Shown here in pieces: positions 14,735 through 20,443 of a DNA stretch of 20,443 nt. The position numbers and the translations under genes were made by a program. Every line of letters starts with the position of its first letter. Position 1 is the stretch's first letter. The stretch covers positions 1 to 20,443 of the forward strand of contig CAZFPA010000037.1 in the NCBI GenBank assembly GCA_964520975.1. The letters run 5' to 3'. Under the pieces are notes generated by a model. The model saw only the letters and a list, made by a program, of their open reading frames with translations. It did not search any database and had not been told where the DNA came from. Source of the stretch: CAZFPA01 sp964520975. GTDB taxonomy: Bacteria > Bacillota > Negativicutes > Selenomonadales > Selenomonadaceae.

Positions 14735-15487
14735 ATGCTGAAGGTCAGTAATGTACATAAGAAATACCATGAGAATGAAATCCTCAAGGGAGTGGATATC
14801 CAGGTGGATAAGGGAGATGTAGTGGTGATCCTGGGGCCCAGCGGCTCGGGAAAGACCACCTTCCTGCGCTGTCTGAATTTCCTGGAGCGGGCGGATCAGG
14901 GGGAGATGGATTTCGATGCAGACCATCTTTCCCTGCATGATGCCTCCAGCCGGGAGGTGGGGATGGTACGGAAGCGGACCGCCTTTGTGTTCCAGAACTA
15001 TAATCTTTTCCAGAACAAGACGGCACTGGAAAATGTCACGGCAGGGCTGACTATTGGCCGGGGAATGGCCAGGGCTGAAGCAAAAGAAATCGGGTACCGG
15101 ATGCTGGAAAAGGTGGGGATGGCAGAACGCAGCGGGTATTATCCCTCCCAGCTGTCCGGCGGCCAGCAGCAGCGGGTCGGCATTGCCCGGGCCATGGCGG
15201 TGGAACCGGAGGTCATCTTTTTTGATGAGCCGACCTCAGCGCTGGATCCGGAGCTGGTAGGCGAGGTACTGGCCGTGATCAAGCAGCTGGCGGAGGAAGG
15301 CAAGACGATGGTCATCGTGACCCATGAGATGAAGTTCGCCGCAGAGGTGGCAACGCATGTGGTATTCATGGCGGATGGACGGGTAATCGAGCAGGGGCCG
15401 CCCAAGACTATGTTTCTGTGCCCGAAGGAGGAAAGGACGCGTACTTTTTTGCGGCGGATTTTGCCTCAGGTAGAGTATAATATATGA
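14735..15487 (+). CDS. Amino-acid ABC transporter ATP-binding subunit
   Basis: A complete 250-residue ATPase of the polar amino-acid uptake class. Walker A GPSGSGKT (34-41), Q-loop Gln87, signature LSGGQ (140-144), Walker B VIFFDE (160-165) and H-loop His197 (VTHEM) are all intact. It powers the importer formed with the lipoprotein and the two permeases. I chose the ATG at 14735 because the protein starts with the conserved MLKVSNVHKKY and AGGTG lies just upstream, overlapping the end of the second permease; a longer open frame reaching back into that gene is not supported. The dehydrogenase gene follows 27 bases downstream. Confidence 0.94.
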   Translation: MLKVSNVHKKYHENEILKGVDIQVDKGDVVVILGPSGSGKTTFLRCLNFLERADQGEMDFDADHLSLHDASSREVGMVRKRTAFVFQNYNLFQNKTALENVTAGLTIGRGMARAEAKEIGYRMLEKVGMAERSGYYPSQLSGGQQQRVGIARAMAVEPEVIFFDEPTSALDPELVGEVLAVIKQLAEEGKTMVIVTHEMKFAAEVATHVVFMADGRVIEQGPPKTMFLCPKEERTRTFLRRILPQVEYNI

Positions 15488-15514
15488 AGGCAGGAAAGAA
15501 AGGGAGTGGGCAGC

Positions 15515-16240
15515 ATGCCATTGAAAGGAAAGACAGCGCTGATCACCGGGGGAAGCCGGGGGATTGGCAGAGCCGTTGGCGAGCGGCTGGCCCGGGAGGG
15601 GGCGGATATCGTTCTTGTTTCCCGCAGCCAGGAGGGAAGTGACACAGCCGCAGCGGAGATTCGCAAGAGCACAGGGGTGAGGGTCCAAAGCTTTGCCGCG
15701 GATGTAGCGGATGCCCATCAGGCTGCGGCGGTGATGGCAAAGCTGGATCGGCTGGATATTCTGGTAAACAATGCGGGGATATGCCATTTAGCAAAGCCTT
15801 TTGCCGACTTGCCGCTGGAGGCCTGGCAGGAGACCCTGGGGGTGAATCTGCTGGGAATCGTGAATTTCACCCGGCTGGCGATTCCACTGCTGAAGCGGCA
15901 GGGAGCGGGAAAAATCGTGAACATTGCTTCTCTGGCCGGTGAGGTTGGCGGCATTGCCACGGCCGCTGACTATGTGGCCAGCAAGGCAGCCGTGATAGGG
16001 CTTACGAAGTCGCTGGCCCGGGAACTGGGACCGGATGGCATCAATGTGAATGCTGTGGCCCCGGGATTTGTCCGGACAAGTATGGCCGAGGAAATGGACA
16101 TCCAGCTGGCTGCGATCCCGCTTCGCCGTATTGCTGAGCCGGCAGATATAGCTGGAGCCGTGCACTTTCTCAGCAGTGAGGATGCACGCTGCATTACGGG
16201 AATGGTGCTGGATGTGAACGGCGGATTATATATGGGGTGA
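15515..16240 (+). CDS. Short-chain dehydrogenase/reductase (FabG-like)
   Basis: A 241-residue classical SDR. The cofactor loop TGGSRGIG (11-18), NNAG (85-88), Asn111 and the catalytic Ser139, Tyr153 and Lys157 (YVASK) are all present, and the C-terminal TGMVLDVNGG is typical of FabG-like enzymes. SR after the second strand (VLVSRS, 33-38) favours NADP(H). The substrate cannot be told from sequence. It is the last gene of the methyltransferase/ABC operon and is followed by a terminator, not by fatty-acid genes, so a role in the same catabolic route is more likely than lipid synthesis. AGGGAG (15501-15506) supports the ATG at 15515 over an in-frame GTG at 15506, which falls inside that site. 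Confidence 0.9.
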   Translation: MPLKGKTALITGGSRGIGRAVGERLAREGADIVLVSRSQEGSDTAAAEIRKSTGVRVQSFAADVADAHQAAAVMAKLDRLDILVNNAGICHLAKPFADLPLEAWQETLGVNLLGIVNFTRLAIPLLKRQGAGKIVNIASLAGEVGGIATAADYVASKAAVIGLTKSLARELGPDGINVNAVAPGFVRTSMAEEMDIQLAAIPLRRIAEPADIAGAVHFLSSEDARCITGMVLDVNGGLYMG

Positions 16241-16247
16241 GGTATGC

Positions 16248-16287
16248 AGGGCTGTCCGGCCAATGTCGGGCAGCTCTTTCATTTTTT
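16248..16287 (+). terminator. Rho-independent terminator after the SDR gene
   Basis: An 11-bp stem with two G-T pairs: AGGGCTGTCCG (16248-16258) with CGGGCAGCTCT (16267-16277), loop of 8, then TTCATTTTTT. It begins eight bases after the SDR stop and closes the operon. Confidence 0.85.
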
Positions 16288-16589
16288 AAGTATACTTTTG
16301 ATTTAAATGGTATCATTGAAAAAATCTGTGCCTTCTCAAGGATTATTTAATGAATATATACAATGCGGTTAATCTTTTAAAGAATAGCATTGCTTTTATT
16401 ATAACGGAGGAGTACAATGAGCTTATAGATATTTGAATATTGAGAATAATGTTAAGCTTTGGAGGTGGGAGGCAGACATTGCAGACTGAATGTGATAAAT
16501 AAATACTATACATACGAAAATTATCCCCGAACAGTCCACCTTAAAAATACAAATAGTAAAAATACATGCAAATACATGGTAAAAAACTA
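16288..16589. other. AT-rich non-coding stretch upstream of the liv operon
   Basis: About 300 bases with frequent stops in all frames and no supportable gene. A strong GGAGGAG (16406-16412) precedes an ATG that is followed by a stop after three codons (16417-16428), and another GGAGGTGGGAGG lies near 16460-16471 without a usable start. CAATGC (16361-16366) and GCATTG (16387-16392) form a 6-bp inverted repeat. AAATACATG occurs twice ten bases apart (16560-16568 and 16570-16578). These may be gene remnants, a leader, or regulator sites. Confidence 0.6.
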
Positions 16590-16618
16590 TTGACTATTGT
16601 AAACGTGTAACTTATAAT
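16590..16618 (+). promoter_or_regulatory. Sigma-70-type promoter of the branched-chain amino-acid transporter operon
   Basis: TTGACT (16590-16595), 17-base spacer, TATAAT (16613-16618), preceded by a very A-rich segment that could act as an UP element. The transcript leader (about 75 bases) contains a short hairpin, ATACGG (16645-16650) with CCGTAT (16663-16668). Confidence 0.85.
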
Positions 16619-16698
16619 AAGGTTCATTAGCATACCGAGCGCTGATACGGCATAAGAGCACTCCGTATACTGAAAATATCATGTAGGGGGAATTATTT

Positions 16699-17868
16699 AT
16701 GAAGTTTAGTAAAAAAAGCCTGCGCATGGCAGGATTACTTCTCGGCGTAGCGATGCTCGGCAGCGTTTTTGCCGGCTGCGGCGACGAGGCAAAAAGTGAT
16801 GAAATCAAAATCGGTGCCAACTTTGAGATGACCGGCAATGTTGCGAACTACGGCAGCGCAACGTTGGATGGCCTGAAGCTCGCCATTAAGGAAGCAAACG
16901 ATGCTGGCGGCGTCAACGGCAAGAAGATCAATCTGGTAACTGTAGATAATAAATCCGAGGCTTCCGAGGCTGTAAACGCAGCGACCAAGCTCATTTCGGA
17001 TGATAAGGTAAAGGTTATTGTCGGACCGGCTGTAACGGCGAATGTCATGGCTGAGTCGCAGGTAGCCAACGATAACAAGATTCCGGTCATCGCACCGGAT
17101 GCGACGAGCCCGTCTGTTACGGTTGAGAATGGCCAGGTAAAGCCGTTCATCTTCCGCAGCTGCTTCATCGATCCGCAGCAGGGCAACGTCATGGCGGCTT
17201 TCGCAACCAAGACGCTGAAGGCTAAGACAGCTGTTATTTACATCGACTCCAGTTCGGACTACTCCAAGAGCCTGGGCCAGGTATTCAAGGAGAAATTTGA
17301 GGCTGCCGGCGGCAAGGTAGTCATGGAGGAAGCTTTCCTCGCAAAGGATCAGGATTTCAAGGCAACGCTTACGAAGATCAAGACGGCTAACGCCGATGTA
17401 ATCTTCATCCCGGCGTACTATGAAGAAGTCGGCAAGATCGTTAAGCAGGCTCGTGAGCTTGGCATCACGCAGCCGCTGCTCGGTACCGATGGCTGGGATG
17501 ATACGAAGGTTGTAGATATTGCCGGAGCGGACGCTCTCAACAATACGTTCTTCAGCTCCCATTATTCCGAAAAGGATAAGGATGTACAGGGCTTCATAGA
17601 GGCTTTCACGAAGGAATACAATCATGCGCCAAATGTATTTGCGGCTCTTGGCTATGATGCTGGTAAGATGCTCATTGATGCAATCAAACGTGCTGGCAGC
17701 GATGATCCAGAGAAGATCCAGAAGGCTCTTGAGGAAACGAAGGACCTCCAGGTTGGTACTGGTAAGATCACAATGGATAAGAACCACAATCCTATCAAGA
17801 GCGCTGTAATTCTGGAAATGAAGAATGGCAGCAAGGAAATGAAGGAAAAAATCGCGCCGGAAGGCTGA
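16699..17868 (+). CDS. livJ: Branched-chain amino-acid ABC transporter substrate-binding lipoprotein
   Basis: A 389-residue receptor-type periplasmic-binding protein (Peripla_BP_6, Leu/Ile/Val-binding type). The lipoprotein signal ends FAGC with Cys27, so it is anchored to the membrane. IKIGANFEMTG, YGSATLDGLKLAIKEAND and GGVNGKKI near the start of the mature protein are standard for LivJ/LivK, and VIVGPAVT and VIFIPAYYEE mark later strands. Codon use is strongly biased (AAG, GGC, CTC, CGT), pointing to high expression. GGGGG just upstream supports the ATG at 16699. It is first in the operon, with a hairpin after it and livH, livM, livG following. The symbol is by family; livJ and livK cannot be told apart here. 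Confidence 0.94.
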   Translation: MKFSKKSLRMAGLLLGVAMLGSVFAGCGDEAKSDEIKIGANFEMTGNVANYGSATLDGLKLAIKEANDAGGVNGKKINLVTVDNKSEASEAVNAATKLISDDKVKVIVGPAVTANVMAESQVANDNKIPVIAPDATSPSVTVENGQVKPFIFRSCFIDPQQGNVMAAFATKTLKAKTAVIYIDSSSDYSKSLGQVFKEKFEAAGGKVVMEEAFLAKDQDFKATLTKIKTANADVIFIPAYYEEVGKIVKQARELGITQPLLGTDGWDDTKVVDIAGADALNNTFFSSHYSEKDKDVQGFIEAFTKEYNHAPNVFAALGYDAGKMLIDAIKRAGSDDPEKIQKALEETKDLQVGTGKITMDKNHNPIKSAVILEMKNGSKEMKEKIAPEG

Positions 17869-17883
17869 TATGCAGGAATGGAC

Positions 17884-17913
17884 AAAGAGGGCCGCAGAGA
17901 TGCGGCCTTTTTT
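17884..17913 (+). terminator. Intra-operon hairpin between livJ and livH (probable partial terminator)
   Basis: GGCCGC (17890-17895) pairs with GCGGCC (17902-17907) around AGAGAT, followed by six T residues (17908-17913); A and G bases upstream extend the stem with the T tract. Only 15 bases of it separate from the livH ribosome binding site. Such elements commonly leave the binding protein in excess over the membrane subunits. Confidence 0.8.
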
Positions 17914-17928
17914 GCGGGAGGTATGAAA

Positions 17929-18816
17929 ATGGAATTTACACAACAATTCGTGCAGCAGTTGATCAATGGTATTTCCCTTGGAAGTATTTACGCACTGATT
18001 GCTCTGGGCTATACCATGATCTATGGTATCATCAAGCTCATCAACTTCGCCCATGGTGATATCTACATGGTGGGCGCATATATCGGTTTTTTTGCCGTTA
18101 CACAGGCACATCTTTCTATTGTGCCGGCACTTTTGATTTCCATGGTCGTCACGGGAATCCTGGGCATGGTCGTGGAAAAGCTGGCCTATAAGCCGCTGCG
18201 CCATGCACCGCGCATCTCCGTGCTCATCACGGCCATCGGCGTATCGTTCTTTCTCGAGTATACGAGCATGTATTTCGTGTCCCCGACGCCGCGTACGTTC
18301 CCGGCGGTCATGGATAACGTTTCCTTCCACCTGGGCATGTTCGTGATCAATGGGCAGCAGATGCTCATTCTGGGTATCACCTTTGTTCTCATGGTGCTGC
18401 TGACCTATATCGTACAGCGCACGAAAATCGGTAAGGCCATGCGGGCGGCTTCCTTCGATACGGAAACCGCACAGCTCATGGGCATCGATTCTGACCGGGT
18501 CATCTCCATCACCTTTGGCATCGGTTCGGCACTGGCAGCAGCTGGTGGTGTGCTCGTAGGTGTTTACTACAACTCCATCGACCCGCTCATGGGCATCATG
18601 CCAGGCCTCAAGGCCTTCGTTGCCGCTGTTCTCGGCGGTATCGGCATCCTGCCGGGCGCGGTGGCCGGCGGCGTGATCCTCGGGGTCATCGAAGCCCTGG
18701 TTTCAGGCTTCTTTTCCTCGACCTTCCGCGATGCGGCAGCATTCGCTATTTTGATTCTGGTACTCTTGTTCAAGCCTTCGGGACTTTTTGGCAAGAATAC
18801 GCGTGAGAAAGTGTAG
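17929..18816 (+). CDS. livH: Branched-chain amino-acid ABC transporter permease LivH
   Basis: A 295-residue integral-membrane permease. The opening GISLGSIYALIALGYTMIYG, then LINFAHGDIYMVGAYIG, is the LivH hallmark, and the C-terminal half has KAFVAAVLGGIGILPGAVAGG, the conserved segment that contacts the ATPases. Two close ATGs exist; GGAGG at 17917-17921 is one base from the ATG at 17923 but seven from the ATG at 17929, so I chose 17929, which also matches the usual MEF start. An earlier ATG at 17878 lies before the intra-operon hairpin and would translate through it. livM starts nine bases after the stop. Confidence 0.93.
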   Translation: MEFTQQFVQQLINGISLGSIYALIALGYTMIYGIIKLINFAHGDIYMVGAYIGFFAVTQAHLSIVPALLISMVVTGILGMVVEKLAYKPLRHAPRISVLITAIGVSFFLEYTSMYFVSPTPRTFPAVMDNVSFHLGMFVINGQQMLILGITFVLMVLLTYIVQRTKIGKAMRAASFDTETAQLMGIDSDRVISITFGIGSALAAAGGVLVGVYYNSIDPLMGIMPGLKAFVAAVLGGIGILPGAVAGGVILGVIEALVSGFFSSTFRDAAAFAILILVLLFKPSGLFGKNTREKV

Positions 18817-18825
18817 GTGGCAGCT

Positions 18826-19770
18826 ATGAACTCTATTCGCAAAAACGATCTTTTGCTGCTGGCACTGGGTATCGTTGTATTTGCCGTACTGCAGGGCCTG
18901 ATTTCGGCTCGTATCATCGGTTCCTTCTGGCAGCTCAATCTTCTGATTATCGGCATCAATGTCATCATGTCCGTGAGCCTGAATCTCATCAATGGCTATA
19001 CGGGACAGTTCTCGCTGGGCCATGCGGGCTTTATGGCCGTGGGGGCCTATGTGGGTGTTGTGCTCACGACGAATTTCCATGCACCGTTTATTGTGGCGCT
19101 TGTAGCTGGCGGCCTGGTCGCAGCCTTTTTGGGCTTCCTCATCGGCTTGCCGACGCTGCGGCTGCGCGGTGATTATCTGGCGATCGCTACCCTTGGTCTG
19201 GGGGAAATCATCCGCATCGTTATCATGAACATCGACTATGTCGGCGGTGCTGCCGGGTTCAAGGGCATTCCGCATTACACGACGTTTGCCTGGGTGTTCT
19301 TCGTCATGCTCGTCACGCTTTTCTGCATCAAAAATTTTGTCAATTCCAGCCATGGCCGGGCCTGCATCGCCATTCGTGAGAATGAGATCGCGGCAGAGGC
19401 TATGGGTATCAACACCACGCGCTATAAGGTCATGGCCTTTGCGATTGGCGCCGGCTTTGCCGGTGTGGCTGGCGGGCTTTTTGCACATTGCTTCTATATA
19501 ATAAACCCGTCGTCCTTTACCTTCATGGCTTCCTTCAACTACCTCATCATGGTCGTGCTGGGCGGCCTGGGGTCAATCACGGGCTCCATCGCCGGTGCTT
19601 TTGTTGTAACCTTCGTGTCGGCGGCACTCGCCAGCTGGCCGGAATTCCGCATGATCATCTACGCCCTGGTCCTGATTTTCCTCATGTTCTATCGCCCGCA
19701 GGGCCTCTTTGGTTATATGGAGATCACGGATTTCAAGTTCTTTAAGCGCTTCAAGGGAGGTCGTAAATAA
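18826..19770 (+). CDS. livM: Branched-chain amino-acid ABC transporter permease LivM
   Basis: A 314-residue permease partner of LivH. SLNLINGYTGQFSLGHAGF and GAYVG near residues 49-75, then the GLPTLRLRGDYLAIATLGLGEI block, and VVLGGLGSITGSIAGA near the C-terminus identify LivM. Around eight hydrophobic helices are visible. An in-frame GTG at 18817 directly follows the livH stop, but AGGTGG at 18815-18820 is better placed for the ATG at 18826. The stop overlaps the livG start by one base (TAATG), so translation is coupled. Confidence 0.93.
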   Translation: MNSIRKNDLLLLALGIVVFAVLQGLISARIIGSFWQLNLLIIGINVIMSVSLNLINGYTGQFSLGHAGFMAVGAYVGVVLTTNFHAPFIVALVAGGLVAAFLGFLIGLPTLRLRGDYLAIATLGLGEIIRIVIMNIDYVGGAAGFKGIPHYTTFAWVFFVMLVTLFCIKNFVNSSHGRACIAIRENEIAAEAMGINTTRYKVMAFAIGAGFAGVAGGLFAHCFYIINPSSFTFMASFNYLIMVVLGGLGSITGSIAGAFVVTFVSAALASWPEFRMIIYALVLIFLMFYRPQGLFGYMEITDFKFFKRFKGGRK

Positions 19771-20443
19771 TGGCGGAATTACTCAAGGCAGAAAACGTTT
19801 CCGAAGTATTTGGCGGCCTCAAGGCTGTATCGGATTTTGATTTTTTCATTAACAAGGGCGAGCTTGTCGGTCTTATCGGGCCGAATGGCGCGGGCAAGAC
19901 CACGGCGTTCAATCTCATCACCGGCGTGTATCAGCCGACCACGGGAACCATTGAGTTCGATGGCAAGAGCATCGTCGGTCTCAAGCCTTATCAGATCACG
20001 CAGCGGGGGATTGCCCGTACGTTCCAGAACATCCGGCTCTTTTCCGAGCTCAGTGTACTGGACAATGTAAAGATTGCGTTTCATTCCCATGTGAAATACA
20101 GTGTGGCGGAAGCCGTGCTGCGTCTGGGCCGGTATTTTTCCGAGGAGAAGGATACCGAGGAGAAAAGCATGAAGCTGCTGAAAATCTTCAAGCTGGACGG
20201 CAAGGCCCACGAGATGGCGAAGAACCTGCCGTATGGCGCACAGCGCCGCCTGGAGATCGCCAGAGCGCTGGCGGCTCAGCCGAAGCTTCTGCTGCTTGAT
20301 GAGCCGGCTGCGGGCATGAATCCGCAGGAAACGCAGGAGCTCATGGAGATGATCCGTTGGATTCGCAAGGAATTCGGGCTCACGGTTCTGCTCATTGAGC
20401 ATGATATGAGCCTGGTTATGGGAATCTGCGAGCGCATCTATGT
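19770..20443 (+). CDS. livG: Branched-chain amino-acid ABC transporter ATP-binding protein LivG (partial, runs off the window)
   Basis: I translated this frame by hand from the ATG at 19770 to the window end, with no stop in 224 codons. Walker A is GPNGAGKT (37-44), the Q-loop is in RTFQN (Gln86), the signature is the LivG-type LPYGAQRRLEIARAL (153-167), Walker B is LLLLDEP (173-179) and the H-loop is IEHDM (His211). The length so far is close to the usual 250-260 residues, so only about 30 residues are missing. GGGAGG (19755-19760) inside the end of livM gives the ribosome binding site. A second ATPase gene, livF, is expected beyond the window edge. Confidence 0.94.
   Translation, partial: MAELLKAENVSEVFGGLKAVSDFDFFINKGELVGLIGPNGAGKTTAFNLITGVYQPTTGTIEFDGKSIVGLKPYQITQRGIARTFQNIRLFSELSVLDNVKIAFHSHVKYSVAEAVLRLGRYFSEEKDTEEKSMKLLKIFKLDGKAHEMAKNLPYGAQRRLEIARALAAQPKLLLLDEPAAGMNPQETQELMEMIRWIRKEFGLTVLLIEHDMSLVMGICERIY

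Noticed and set aside
16735..18330. 531-codon minus-strand open frame opposite livJ and livH
   Set aside because: It opposes two unmistakable liv genes and shows low-complexity shadow composition; strong codon bias in livJ removes stops on the other strand.
1..20443. tRNA/rRNA genes, CRISPR arrays, insertion sequences, phage or integrase genes
   Set aside because: None of the expected repeats, terminal inverted repeats or protein motifs was seen anywhere in the window.

Overview
The window reads as chromosomal DNA of a moderately GC-rich, low-density-spaced Firmicutes-type bacterium. Gene style (strong GGAGG-type ribosome binding sites, TTGACA/TATAAT promoters, short operons, lipoprotein binding proteins) and the protein families suggest a Negativicutes relative such as Selenomonas or Mitsuokella. 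That placement is an inference from protein resemblance and was not tested by a search. No tRNA, rRNA, CRISPR array, insertion sequence or phage gene was seen.

Left part (1-8450). A MacroD-like macro-domain protein with a C-terminal helical domain is followed by a small vWA protein, and both end at a strong two-way terminator (1799-1848). Facing them is a peptidase C69-type dipeptidase gene that appears to have lost its N-terminus, including the catalytic cysteine. Then come a secreted protein of unknown function and a secreted LD-carboxypeptidase (ldcA), ending at a terminator (5343-5370). Next is a two-gene unit: a MATE efflux transporter fused to a HATPase/anti-sigma-like domain, then a membrane acyltransferase of the OafA/OpgC type. 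A two-way terminator at 8415-8450 separates this from the next unit.

Central part (8453-16287) is the most interesting region. It is a divergent sulfur-amino-acid locus. Leftward genes encode a cystathionine gamma-synthase/lyase-type enzyme, a PatB/MalY C-S lyase and a 69-residue cysteine-rich protein. Rightward genes encode a UroD-fold protein that carries the H-x-C ... C zinc signature of MtaA/MtbA methyltransferases, a polar amino-acid ABC importer (lipoprotein, two permeases, ATPase; resembling the cystine/S-methylcysteine Tcy systems) and a short-chain dehydrogenase. The 330-base divergent control region has near-consensus promoters in both directions and three copies of a 13-bp motif (CATACTT-N2-CATA). 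I infer a co-regulated module that imports a sulfur amino acid, possibly S-methylated, and processes it by methyl removal and C-S cleavage.

Right part (16288-20443). After an AT-rich non-coding stretch with a consensus promoter lies a branched-chain amino-acid ABC transporter operon: binding lipoprotein, then an intra-operon hairpin, then livH, livM and livG. livG runs off the window end.
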